A stretch of DNA of 64,000 nt from Superficieibacter sp. HKU1 (GTDB lineage: Bacteria > Pseudomonadota > Gammaproteobacteria > Enterobacterales > Enterobacteriaceae). Below are positions 22,588 through 31,145 of the stretch, piece by piece. How positions within the stretch are numbered: position 1 is the stretch's first letter; every line of letters begins with the position of its first letter. The stretch lies in assembly GCF_029319185.1 (NCBI RefSeq), contig NZ_CP119754.1, positions 4,526,001 through 4,590,000 of the forward strand, written 5' to 3'. Under the pieces are notes generated by a model. That model was not told the origin of the DNA. It was given only the letters and a program-made list of their open reading frames with translations, and did no database searches. The translations under genes were made by a program, and so were the position numbers.

Positions 22588-23918
22588 TACGCCAGTTTTA
22601 AATCCCGCGTCATATTTTCAACATGGTTTTCATGGATCACCACGTTGTCTTCGATACGAATGCCGCCGAACGGTTTAAGCGCTTCGATTTTCTGCCAGTT
22701 GAAATGCTTACTGAACTGCCCTTCACGCCACGGCGCTAACAGCGATTCGATGAAGTAAATCCCCGGCTCAATCGTCAGCACCATGCCTGGTTGCAGCACG
22801 CGTGTGCAGCGCAGATATGGATATTTCGACGGCGCAGCGAGATGGGTACCGGCATCATCCTGCATAAAACCGGCGACATCATGCACCTGCAACCCCAGCG
22901 GATGTCCAATCCCGTGCGGCATAAACGGTCCGGTCAGATCGTTTTCCACCAGCGCCTCTTCACTCATATCCACAAGGATTTGGTGTTTACGCAGAATTTT
23001 GGCGATGCGTTGGTGGAACTGAAGATGATAATCCACGTAGCTAACGCCCGCTTTCATGGTGGCAATCAGCGCCAGTTGTTCATCATTTACATCTTTAATC
23101 ATCTGCGCGTAGTCGTTATCACTATTCGCCGCCCAGGTACGCGTAAGGTCAGCCGCATAACCGTTATATTCCGCGCCCGCATCCAGCAAGAAACTGCGCA
23201 TTTCAGAGGGCGCATGGTGATCGAGTTTAGTGTAATGCAGCACGGACGCATGCTCATTTAACGCGACGATGTTGCTGTAAGGCACGTCAATATCGCGATG
23301 GCCCGTCGCCGTCAGATAGGCAATATTGATATCAAATTCGCTCATGCCCGAGCGGAAAGCCTCTTCCGCCGCGCGATGCCCGTTAACCGCCGTTTTTTGC
23401 GCTTCGCGCATACAGGCAAGTTCATAGTCGGTCTTATACGCGCGATGGTAATGCAGATAATCGATTACTCCTTTCGGGTTGATATTGCTGGCAGCAATAT
23501 CCAACCCTAGCGCGCGTTCTGGAACCGGGCCGATATAACCCAGATTACCGCGCGCGGCAGGCAGCTGGCTGCCAATGCCGTCCGCTTTCGGGAGCGCAAT
23601 AACGTCTATTTCTTCTGTCCAGAATGACGTCGGCAGCGGCTCCACGTTGTGCCAGTAATCGACCGGCAGGTAAAACCACAGCTTCGGTTTATTGACGCCA
23701 TCCACCAGTAGCCAGCAGTTTGGCACCTGCGTGACCGGCACCCATGCTTTGAATTGCGGGTTGACCTTGAACGGATACGGGTGATCGTCAAGGAAGACAT
23801 TAAACAGTTCACCGGAATGAATAAGTAGCGCATCAAGCTTAAAGCGTGCCAGCACGTCGCGAGTACGCTCCTGCAATGTAACGATATGATTTTTATAAAG
23901 TGTAGCCAGTGAATCCAT
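22587..23918 (-). CDS. pepQ: Xaa-Pro dipeptidase
   Basis: PepQ hydrolyses dipeptides with C-terminal proline. The 443-residue protein has the creatinase-like N-terminal domain and the pita-bread domain with the metal ligands in LLDAGAEYNGYAADLTRTW, GIGHPLGLQVHD, TIEPGIYF and GGIRIEDN. I choose the ATG at 23916-23918: a start five codons upstream would itself overlap the AAGGA ribosome site. It is divergent from fadB with a 188-bp gap. Confidence 0.97.
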   Translation of the reverse strand: MDSLATLYKNHIVTLQERTRDVLARFKLDALLIHSGELFNVFLDDHPYPFKVNPQFKAWVPVTQVPNCWLLVDGVNKPKLWFYLPVDYWHNVEPLPTSFWTEEIDVIALPKADGIGSQLPAARGNLGYIGPVPERALGLDIAASNINPKGVIDYLHYHRAYKTDYELACMREAQKTAVNGHRAAEEAFRSGMSEFDINIAYLTATGHRDIDVPYSNIVALNEHASVLHYTKLDHHAPSEMRSFLLDAGAEYNGYAADLTRTWAANSDNDYAQMIKDVNDEQLALIATMKAGVSYVDYHLQFHQRIAKILRKHQILVDMSEEALVENDLTGPFMPHGIGHPLGLQVHDVAGFMQDDAGTHLAAPSKYPYLRCTRVLQPGMVLTIEPGIYFIESLLAPWREGQFSKHFNWQKIEALKPFGGIRIEDNVVIHENHVENMTRDLKLA

Positions 23919-24044
23919 CTCGTTATCCTTCAAAATTTAGCCCCTGATCTTTGCATCTTAACACACCTCACAAAGGCTGGGCGATTTCGCATGAGCGTGA
24001 TCGCGCCAGCAATTTTTTAATGATTAATTTGCATTTTTTTAACA

Positions 24045-24081
24045 TAAAATCCACACTCCGCTTCATCTGGTATGACCAGAT
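24045..24081 (+). promoter_or_regulatory. fadBA promoter with FadR operator
   Basis: The palindrome ATCTGGTATGACCAGAT at 24065-24081 is an excellent FadR operator (compare AACTGGTCNGACCAGTT). A -10 hexamer TAAAAT lies at 24045-24050, so the operator would cover the start of transcription. FadR bound here would repress beta-oxidation until long-chain acyl-CoA releases it. The -35 is poor. Confidence 0.88.
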
Positions 24082-24106
24082 CCCTTCGCGGATTCAGGAG
24101 ACTGAC

Positions 24107-26296
24107 ATGCTTTACAAAGGCGACACCCTGTACCTTGACTGGCTGGAAGACGGCATCGCTGAACTGGTATTCGATGCGCCCGGCTCGGTAAACAAACTCG
24201 ACACTGCGACCGTTGCCAGCCTTGGCAAGGCGCTGGACGTGCTGGAGCAACAAAAAGATTTAAAAGGGCTGCTGCTCAGTTCAAATAAAGCGGCTTTTAT
24301 CGTGGGTGCTGATATCACCGAATTTCTCTCGCTGTTCCTCGTCCCGCAGGAGCAGTTAAGCCAGTGGCTACGTTTTGCGAACAGCGTCTTTTGCCGTCTG
24401 GAAGATCTCCCGGTTCCCACCCTTTCCGCCGTCAACGGTTATGCATTAGGCGGCGGCTGCGAATGTGTGCTGGCAACCGATTATCGCCTCGCCACGCCAG
24501 ATCTGCGCATCGGCCTGCCGGAAACCAAACTGGGTATCATGCCAGGCTTTGGTGGTTCCGTACGTCTGCCTCGCCTGCTGGGAGCGGATAGCGCACTGGA
24601 AATTATCGCCGCCGGAAAAGATGTCAGCGCCGATCAGGCGCTTAAACTCGGGCTGGTCGACGGCGTAGTGAAAACCGAAAAACTGCGTGAGGGCGCCATT
24701 GCCATTCTGCGTCAGGCGATCAACGGCGATCTGGACTGGAAAGCCAAACGCCAGCCGAAGCTGGAGCCGCTGCATTTAAGTAAAATTGAAGCCACCATGA
24801 GCTTCACCATCGCCAAAGGCATGGTGATGCAGACGGCAGGGAAACATTATCCGGCTCCTATCACCGCCGTAAAAACGATCGAAGCGGCTTCCCGCCATGG
24901 TCGGGATGAAGCGCTGGAACTGGAGAACCAAAGCTTTGTCCCACTGGCCCACTCCACCGAGGCACGCGCGCTGGTCGGCATTTTCCTCAACGATCAATAT
25001 GTGAAAGGTAAAGCGAAAAAGCTGACCAAAGATGTCGAGACGCCGAAGCAGGCAGCCGTGCTGGGCGCGGGCATCATGGGCGGCGGTATCGCATATCAGT
25101 CGGCCTGGAAAGGCGTGCCGGTCATCATGAAGGATATTAACGAGAAGTCGTTGACCCTTGGGATGAATGAAGCTGGCAAACTGCTGAACAAGCAGCTTGA
25201 GCGCGGCAAAATCAACGGCCTGAAGCTGGCCGGGATTATTTCCACTATCCAGCCAACGTTAAATTACGCCGATTTTGAACGTGCTGATGTCATCGTCGAA
25301 GCGGTGGTTGAAAATCCAAAAGTGAAAAAAGCGGTGCTGGCGGAAACGGAAGAGAAGGTTCTTCCGGATACCGTCCTGGCCTCTAACACCTCGACCATTC
25401 CGATTAGCGAACTGGCCAGCGTACTGAAGCGCCCGGAAAACTTCTGCGGTATGCACTTCTTTAACCCGGTGCACCGGATGCCGCTGGTCGAAGTGATTCG
25501 CGGTGAAAAAACCTCTGACCAGACGATTGCCAAAGTGGTCGCCTGGGCCAGCAAAATGGGTAAAACACCGATTGTGGTCAACGACTGCCCCGGCTTCTTT
25601 GTTAACCGCGTCCTGTTCCCCTACTTCGCCGGATTCAGCCAGCTGCTGCGCGACGGCGCGGACTTCCGCAAGGTTGATAAAGTGATGGAGAAACAGTTCG
25701 GCTGGCCGATGGGCCCGGCCTATCTGCTGGACGTGGTCGGCATTGATACTGCGCATCATGCCCAGGCTGTTATGGCCGCGGGTTTCCCGCAGCGGATGCA
25801 GAAAGATTACCGCGATGCCATCGACGCGCTGTTTGACGCTAATCGTTACGGGCAGAAAAACGGCCTCGGTTTCTGGCGTTATAAAGAAGACAGCAAAGGT
25901 AAACCGAAGAAAGAAGAAGATGACGCCGTCGATAGTCTGCTGGTCGACGTCAGCAAAGCGAAGCACGATTTTAGCGATGACGAGATTATTGCCCGCATGA
26001 TGATCCCGATGGTCAACGAAGTGGTGCGCTGTCTGGAAGAAGGCATCATTGCCAGCCCGGCGGAAGCCGATATGGCGCTGGTTTACGGTCTCGGCTTCCC
26101 GCCGTTCCACGGCGGCGCATTCCGCTGGCTGGATACGCTTGGCAGCGCAAAATACCTTGATATGGCCCAGCAATATCAGCACCTCGGTTCGCTGTATGCC
26201 GTGCCTGAAGGTCTGCAACAGAAAGCGCGCCAGAACGAACCGTACTATCCCCCGGTTGAGCCTGCCCGTCCGGTTGGCGAGCTGAAAACGGCTTAA
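24107..26296 (+). CDS. fadB: Fatty acid oxidation complex subunit alpha
   Basis: FadB carries enoyl-CoA hydratase, 3-hydroxyacyl-CoA dehydrogenase, isomerase and epimerase activities of aerobic beta-oxidation. The 729-residue protein has a crotonase domain with E119 (GGGCEC) and E139 (GLPETKLGIMPGFGG) and a dehydrogenase domain with the NAD motif GAGIMGGG and the catalytic histidine in NPVHRMPLVE. The frame extends 52 codons upstream, but a GGAG ribosome site and conservation fix the start at 24107. It overlaps none of its neighbours and is 9 bp from fadA. Confidence 0.98.
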   Translation: MLYKGDTLYLDWLEDGIAELVFDAPGSVNKLDTATVASLGKALDVLEQQKDLKGLLLSSNKAAFIVGADITEFLSLFLVPQEQLSQWLRFANSVFCRLEDLPVPTLSAVNGYALGGGCECVLATDYRLATPDLRIGLPETKLGIMPGFGGSVRLPRLLGADSALEIIAAGKDVSADQALKLGLVDGVVKTEKLREGAIAILRQAINGDLDWKAKRQPKLEPLHLSKIEATMSFTIAKGMVMQTAGKHYPAPITAVKTIEAASRHGRDEALELENQSFVPLAHSTEARALVGIFLNDQYVKGKAKKLTKDVETPKQAAVLGAGIMGGGIAYQSAWKGVPVIMKDINEKSLTLGMNEAGKLLNKQLERGKINGLKLAGIISTIQPTLNYADFERADVIVEAVVENPKVKKAVLAETEEKVLPDTVLASNTSTIPISELASVLKRPENFCGMHFFNPVHRMPLVEVIRGEKTSDQTIAKVVAWASKMGKTPIVVNDCPGFFVNRVLFPYFAGFSQLLRDGADFRKVDKVMEKQFGWPMGPAYLLDVVGIDTAHHAQAVMAAGFPQRMQKDYRDAIDALFDANRYGQKNGLGFWRYKEDSKGKPKKEEDDAVDSLLVDVSKAKHDFSDDEIIARMMIPMVNEVVRCLEEGIIASPAEADMALVYGLGFPPFHGGAFRWLDTLGSAKYLDMAQQYQHLGSLYAVPEGLQQKARQNEPYYPPVEPARPVGELKTA

Positions 26297-26305
26297 GGAG
26301 TCACA

Positions 26306-27469
26306 ATGGAACAGGTTGTTATTGTAGATGCAATTCGTACCCCGATGGGGCGTTCCAAAGGGGGCGCGTTCCGCCACGTGCGTGCGGAAGATCTCTCGGC
26401 GCATTTAATGCGTAGCCTGCTGGCGCGCAATCCGGCTTTAGAGGCCAGCGCCTTAGATGATATTTACTGGGGCTGCGTGCAGCAAACGCTGGAGCAGGGT
26501 TTCAACATCGCCCGCAACGCCGCGCTGTTAGCGGAAATCCCCCATTCCGTTCCGGCGGTGACCGTTAACCGTCTGTGCGGCTCGTCGATGCAGGCATTAC
26601 ACGACGCGGCGCGAATGATTATGACTGGCGACGCGCAGGCCTGCCTGGTGGGTGGCGTGGAACATATGGGCCACGTGCCGATGAGCCACGGCGTCGATTT
26701 CCACCCGGGCTTAAGCCGCAACGTCGCTAAAGCGGCGGGAATGATGGGGCTGACGGCAGAGATGCTCTCCCGCATGCACGGCATCAGTCGTGAAATGCAG
26801 GACCAGTTCGCCGCGCGTTCCCATGCCCGCGCCTGGGCCGCCACGCAGTCTGGCGCGTTCAAAAAGGAAATCATCCCCACCGGCGGTCACGATGCCGATG
26901 GCGTGCTGAAGCAGTTCAACTACGACGAAGTGATCCGTCCGGAAACCACGGTTGATGCCCTTTCGGCGCTGAAACCGGCATTCGATCCGGTCAGCGGCAC
27001 GGTCACCGCAGGCACTTCTTCTGCCCTTTCCGACGGTGCAGCGGCCATGCTGGTCATGAGCGAAAGCCGCGCTCGTGAGCTGGGCCTTACGCCTCGCGCC
27101 CGCATTCGCTCCATGGCGGTCGTCGGCTGCGATCCCTCTATCATGGGCTACGGCCCGGTTCCGGCCTCAAGGCTGGCGCTGAAAAAAGCGGGGCTCTCGA
27201 CCAGCGATATCGGTCTGTTTGAGATGAACGAAGCCTTCGCGGCGCAGATCCTGCCATGCATTAAAGATCTGGGATTGATGGAGCAGATCGACGAGAAGAT
27301 CAACCTCAACGGCGGCGCAATTGCCCTGGGCCATCCACTCGGCTGCTCCGGAGCACGTATCAGCACCACGCTGTTGAACCTGATGGAACGCCAGGACGTG
27401 CAGTTTGGTCTGGCAACGATGTGCATCGGGCTGGGTCAGGGGATCGCAACGGTGTTTGAGCGGGTTTAA
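26306..27469 (+). CDS. fadA: 3-ketoacyl-CoA thiolase
   Basis: FadA carries out the last step of beta-oxidation, releasing acetyl-CoA; it forms the alpha2-beta2 complex with FadB. The 387-residue protein has the acyl-accepting C91 in NRLCGSS and the C-terminal catalytic motifs GHPLGCSG and CIGLGQG. It is the last gene of the fadBA operon and is followed by a REP-like hairpin and a strong terminator. Confidence 0.98.
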   Translation: MEQVVIVDAIRTPMGRSKGGAFRHVRAEDLSAHLMRSLLARNPALEASALDDIYWGCVQQTLEQGFNIARNAALLAEIPHSVPAVTVNRLCGSSMQALHDAARMIMTGDAQACLVGGVEHMGHVPMSHGVDFHPGLSRNVAKAAGMMGLTAEMLSRMHGISREMQDQFAARSHARAWAATQSGAFKKEIIPTGGHDADGVLKQFNYDEVIRPETTVDALSALKPAFDPVSGTVTAGTSSALSDGAAAMLVMSESRARELGLTPRARIRSMAVVGCDPSIMGYGPVPASRLALKKAGLSTSDIGLFEMNEAFAAQILPCIKDLGLMEQIDEKINLNGGAIALGHPLGCSGARISTTLLNLMERQDVQFGLATMCIGLGQGIATVFERV

Positions 27470-27481
27470 CGTCTGTTTCTG

Positions 27482-27514
27482 GCCGGATAATGACGCTTAA
27501 ACGTCTTATCCGGC
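27482..27514. repeat. REP-type palindrome after fadA
   Basis: GCCGGATAATGACG and CGTCTTATCCGGC face each other across a short loop; the GCCGGAT/ATCCGGC ends are typical of enterobacterial REP units. Confidence 0.75.
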
Positions 27515-27537
27515 ATAAAAGTTTAGTTGCCGTTTTT

Positions 27538-27563
27538 CCCGCCTGTCAGGGGCGGGCTTTTTC
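27538..27563 (+). terminator. fadBA terminator
   Basis: CCCGCC (27538-27543) pairs with GGCGGG (27551-27556), followed by CTTTTT. It lies 68 bp past fadA and 4 bp before the convergent DUF1287 gene's stop codon. Confidence 0.88.
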
Positions 27564-27566
27564 ACG

Positions 27567-28187
27567 TTAAAAGTAGCGATAATGTCCCACAATGCGCCAG
27601 CTAAACAGCACATTCTCCAGCTGTGCACCTGACCCAATATTGTGAACCACCAGCGGCGTCCCGTCCCGCGCCCGTTCATCAGCAACGATACCAATATGGG
27701 CGAGGCCGTTATCAAGCCGCCATGAAACGATATCGCCGGGAAGATAATCCGCCAGGCTGTCGCTTACCGGCTGAGATTTATGATGCCGGGCAAACCAGGT
27801 TTCCAGATTGAATACTCGCCGATGGTCAATATTGGTATCGGGACGGGTCAGCTTCCACTTTTGCGGATAGGCAGAGAAGTGCGCCTTCATATCGTCATGT
27901 ACCAACTGCTGTAAATCGACCTGCTGACTCCGCAAGGCGCGGATCACCACATCGGCACAAACGCCGCGCTCCAGCGGCACATCACCACCAGGATAGCTGA
28001 TTCGGCTGTAAGCAGGATCGTAAAACAGCGTCTTTCCCACCTGCTGTCTGGCGCTGCTGGCAACCGCCACATTAGCGGATGATACCGACGACAACGCCAC
28101 CGGGACACCCTCTACCTTTGGCGAGAGCAGTGTCTGGCTTGCCAGACCACCAACCAGAATTATCGCGACGATAAACACTTTATGCAT
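27567..28187 (-). CDS. DUF1287 family exported protein (NlpC/P60-like)
   Basis: The 206-residue protein starts with an uncleaved or cleaved signal segment (MHKVFIVAIILVGGLASQTLL), so it should act in the periplasm. It carries the DUF1287 signature: YPGGDVP then GVCADVVIRA with Cys77, GDIVSWRL, and LAHIGIV with His164. These Cys and His positions suggest an NlpC/P60-type papain-like fold, possibly a cell-wall hydrolase or amidase; that is inference. It is transcribed toward fadA and is 43 bp from the LacI-type gene, possibly in one unit with it. I do not know its substrate. Confidence 0.8.
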   Translation of the reverse strand: MHKVFIVAIILVGGLASQTLLSPKVEGVPVALSSVSSANVAVASSARQQVGKTLFYDPAYSRISYPGGDVPLERGVCADVVIRALRSQQVDLQQLVHDDMKAHFSAYPQKWKLTRPDTNIDHRRVFNLETWFARHHKSQPVSDSLADYLPGDIVSWRLDNGLAHIGIVADERARDGTPLVVHNIGSGAQLENVLFSWRIVGHYRYF

Positions 28188-28230
28188 CGTACTCCTCCCT
28201 GAACAATCTGCGTAATACTAACCCTGTACG

Positions 28231-29220
28231 TCAGAGTCCCGTTTTTTCTGTGCTGCCGCGCATCACCAGGCTGACGGGAAGCAGTTGATTATCTTCCAGT
28301 GTTCCTTCCAGCAGAAGCCGAACCGCTTCGCGCCCCAGTTGTTGTTTATCGACGGCGATAGTAGTTAACGGTGGCGACGCCCACGCGGCGGAATCAATGT
28401 CATCAAAACCGACCAGCGCTATATCTTCAGGAATACGTAATCCGCGTTCGGCACAGAGCTGCATCACCATCAGCGCCGCCGCGTCGTTATAGGCGAAAAT
28501 CGCATCCGGCGGTTCAGGGAGATCGAGAAGCTCATTCACTGCCTGAATAAGCGACTGCCCGGTATCCAGCAGCGGCGGCGCGATGGCTTCATAGTCAGGT
28601 GGCATCAGCATTTGCGCATCGTACAACGCTTTCCGATAGCCTTTTTCGCGCTGGCGAATACTGTAGTGCGACAATGTGCTCGCCAGAAACGCAATACGCC
28701 GTCTTCCCTGCGCAATAAGATGGCGGGTGGCTAATTCACCTCCCAGCATATTATCGGGATTAACACACGGTAATCCCGGAGCCCATGAATCCGCCAGCAC
28801 CAGCGGCAGCTTCATTTGCTGTAACAAGGCCAGAAGTTCCGGTTCGAAGAAGCCCGCGCAAATCAGCGCATCGGGCTGGTGCAGCATTACCTGTTCACTC
28901 ATGGCATCGCCAGGGCCGATCGCCAGAAAGCTCAGGGCAATGCCTTTGTCGCGACAGCGATCTTCAATGCCCAGCAATAGCTGCGAATAGAACGGCAGCG
29001 CGCGGCTGATGTTATGCTGGCGGTGAAGTAAAAACAGGATGCGTTTTATTTTTTCGCTGCGCAGGCGGGAAAAATCATAGCCTTGCTGCTCCGCCACCGA
29101 AATAATGCGCTGGCGCGTCTCTTCACGTAAACCAGATTGTCCCTTCAGGGCGCGAGAAACCGCGCCCACCGACACCCCGCAGGCTTCCGCAATATCTCTG
29201 ATCCGTACCGGCTTAGTCAT
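28231..29220 (-). CDS. LacI-family transcriptional regulator
   Basis: The 329-residue protein has the LacI helix-turn-helix at residues 5-24 (VRIRDIAEACGVSVGAVSRA) and a periplasmic-binding-protein-like effector domain with PDAIFAYNDAAALMVM, IPEDIALVGFDDI and a C-terminal REAVRLLL segment. It overlaps the upstream kinase gene by 4 bp, so it is translationally coupled to it. It probably regulates its own operon in response to a sugar or sugar phosphate. No operator was identified and the ligand is unknown. Confidence 0.88.
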   Translation of the reverse strand: MTKPVRIRDIAEACGVSVGAVSRALKGQSGLREETRQRIISVAEQQGYDFSRLRSEKIKRILFLLHRQHNISRALPFYSQLLLGIEDRCRDKGIALSFLAIGPGDAMSEQVMLHQPDALICAGFFEPELLALLQQMKLPLVLADSWAPGLPCVNPDNMLGGELATRHLIAQGRRRIAFLASTLSHYSIRQREKGYRKALYDAQMLMPPDYEAIAPPLLDTGQSLIQAVNELLDLPEPPDAIFAYNDAAALMVMQLCAERGLRIPEDIALVGFDDIDSAAWASPPLTTIAVDKQQLGREAVRLLLEGTLEDNQLLPVSLVMRGSTEKTGL

Positions 29221-30146
29221 TCATTACTCATTGTTGAGATTCTCGACGATGCCGCACCAAGCCAGGCCGCGCCGCGCACGCCGCTACTGTCGCCGTGGCT
29301 GGCACGTAAAATTGGCGTATTACACTGGCGGCCAAAAACGTACTTCGCCACCCGCTGCTGCAGCTCCCCGTAGAGCATATCAATGTTTGACACGCCGCCG
29401 CCCAGAACAATCACGTCAGGGTCAATCATATTGATGATGCTGGCCAGGGCACGGGCAAGCTGATCGCCATAGCGCTGCCATAAGCCGATTGCCTGGTCGT
29501 CACCTGCGCTAATCTGCTTCATGATCTCAGGTACCGCCGCGTGTTTATTAAACACGTTGTGGTACTGACGCTCCAGTCCGCTGCCGGAAATAAAGCTCTC
29601 AATGCAATTGTGATGGCCACAATAGCAGAGCGCCGATTCACCATCCGTTTGAGCATCATAGCGGGGAAGCGCGTTATGCCCCCACTCTCCCGCGCAGGCA
29701 TTCGGCCCCGTAATTAAACGCTGATCCACACAAAGCCCGCCACCGCAGCCAGTACCAAGAATAACGCCGAATACCACGCCGTACCCTTGTCCACTTCCGT
29801 CCATCGCCTCCGACAACGTAAAGCAGTTGGCGTCGTTGGTAATGGTCACGGGGATCGCCAGGGTTTGTTCGAGATCGCTGGCGAAAGGTTGTTGGTTCAG
29901 CACCAGAATATTGGAGTTTTTAATCAGCCCGCTAGTGGGATCAACCGCACCCGGGACGCCAATACCGACCGTTAAAGGAACATGAAAAGCGGCCTGCGCA
30001 TGGCGAATAATCTCGACGACCGCCTGAAAAAAGCTCGCATAGCTTTGTTTTTGCGTCGCGTAACGTTCCCGGTAGCAAATGGCTCCCCGGTCGTCCAGAA
30101 CGACGGCTTCGATTTTTGTACCACCAATATCCAGTCCTAATTTCAT
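29217..30146 (-). CDS. ROK-family sugar kinase, Mak (fructokinase)-like
   Basis: The 309-residue protein has the ROK ATP motif LDIGGTKIE (5-13), the probable catalytic base D105 in TNDANC, the EWGHN histidine (H157) and the zinc-binding CYCGHHNC (174-181). The C-terminal DPDVIVLGGGVSN and GDSSGVRGAAW are closest, by my recall, to manno(fructo)kinase Mak. It should phosphorylate a hexose in the cytoplasm. It is the first gene of a kinase-LacI pair. No transporter or further sugar enzyme lies nearby, so the substrate must be taken up by a system elsewhere. Confidence 0.85.
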   Translation of the reverse strand: MKLGLDIGGTKIEAVVLDDRGAICYRERYATQKQSYASFFQAVVEIIRHAQAAFHVPLTVGIGVPGAVDPTSGLIKNSNILVLNQQPFASDLEQTLAIPVTITNDANCFTLSEAMDGSGQGYGVVFGVILGTGCGGGLCVDQRLITGPNACAGEWGHNALPRYDAQTDGESALCYCGHHNCIESFISGSGLERQYHNVFNKHAAVPEIMKQISAGDDQAIGLWQRYGDQLARALASIINMIDPDVIVLGGGVSNIDMLYGELQQRVAKYVFGRQCNTPILRASHGDSSGVRGAAWLGAASSRISTMSNE

Positions 30147-30323
30147 CGCTAATCCTCAGCTTATGGCAAAGCAGCAGAATGAGGATTTTGTTTACTATAC
30201 GCAATTAAGAAAGAGGAAACGGCGGGAGTTAAAAGTGTTATTTGCGTACAACCTCACAATTTTTAGTGAGATGAAAGTACGTGATACTGCCAGATGAGTG
30301 CTGAGAGGAGTTTACTATACAGG

Positions 30324-30353
30324 AAAAAACCGGGAAAACGCCGCCTTCCCGGT
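30324..30353 (-). terminator. fre terminator
   Basis: On the minus strand ACCGGGAA and TTCCCGGT form an 8-bp stem followed by TTTTTT, 8 bp past the fre stop codon. Confidence 0.85.
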
Positions 30354-30360
30354 ATCGCGA

Positions 30361-31062
30361 TCAGATAAACGCGAAGGCATCACCAAACAGGCGGTCTTCA
30401 CGCGCGCCGCGTTCATTACAGAACAGATCGCGGGCAATTTTGGCCATTTCGAAACGACCGGCAATGTAGATATCGTGCGCGGCCAGCGAGCCATGATCCT
30501 GAAGCACGGCAGTCAACACCGTACCGGTACGCCCGCGCCAGTTTTCTTCCGGTTGCTCCACCACGGCTTCAATCCGCAGGTTCGGATGACTGGCGGAAAG
30601 CGCTTCCAGCTCGGACAGATCGTAAAGATGCTTCTCTTCACGCCCGCCCCAGTAAATAGTGATATGGCGATCCGGATTCTGTGCCAGCGCGGTAAGCAGG
30701 ATAGAGCGCGCATAGGAGAAGCCCGTTCCGCCAGCAATCAGAATCAACGGACGATCTTCGTCCTCGCGTAGCCAGGCTTCGCCATGAGGAATATCGATAA
30801 CGATATTTCGCTCTTTCAAAATGCGATCCATGACGGCCATCGCGTAGAGATTCAGTTCAGAGGCACCGATATGCAACTCGATAAACTCTTTTTCAGACGG
30901 GGTAGAAGCCATGGAGAAGGGACGTTTGTCACGCTCATCCATAACGACCATCAGGTACTGGCCTGCGCGAAAAGAAAACGCGGTTTCCGGCACCAGACGG
31001 ACGCGATACACAGTGTCGGTGATAGCTTCCACCGAGGTCACTTTACAGCTTAAGGTTGTCAT
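30361..31062 (-). CDS. fre: NAD(P)H-flavin reductase
   Basis: Fre reduces free FMN, FAD or riboflavin with NAD(P)H, supplying reduced flavin to several enzymes including the UbiD/UbiX pathway and ferric iron reduction. The 233-residue protein has the flavin motif RPFSMAS (47-53) and the nicotinamide-binding AGGTGFSYARS (110-120). It is 83 bp downstream of ubiD on the same strand. Confidence 0.97.
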   Translation of the reverse strand: MTTLSCKVTSVEAITDTVYRVRLVPETAFSFRAGQYLMVVMDERDKRPFSMASTPSEKEFIELHIGASELNLYAMAVMDRILKERNIVIDIPHGEAWLREDEDRPLILIAGGTGFSYARSILLTALAQNPDRHITIYWGGREEKHLYDLSELEALSASHPNLRIEAVVEQPEENWRGRTGTVLTAVLQDHGSLAAHDIYIAGRFEMAKIARDLFCNERGAREDRLFGDAFAFI

Positions 31063-31145
31063 GGTTTCCCTCTGTCGGGTCTATACTCGTCACATTTCAG
31101 GTTGCAGGTGAATGGCGATATGCCACTCTGATTTACCGTCCGGGG

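Noticed and set aside
25259..26404. A 381-codon open frame on the minus strand over fadB and the start of fadA
   Set aside because: Antisense shadow of the conserved fadBA genes, with low-complexity composition and no family match.
30298..30771. A 157-codon plus-strand open frame over the fre gene
   Set aside because: It is antisense to the conserved fre gene and its composition is that of a shadow frame.
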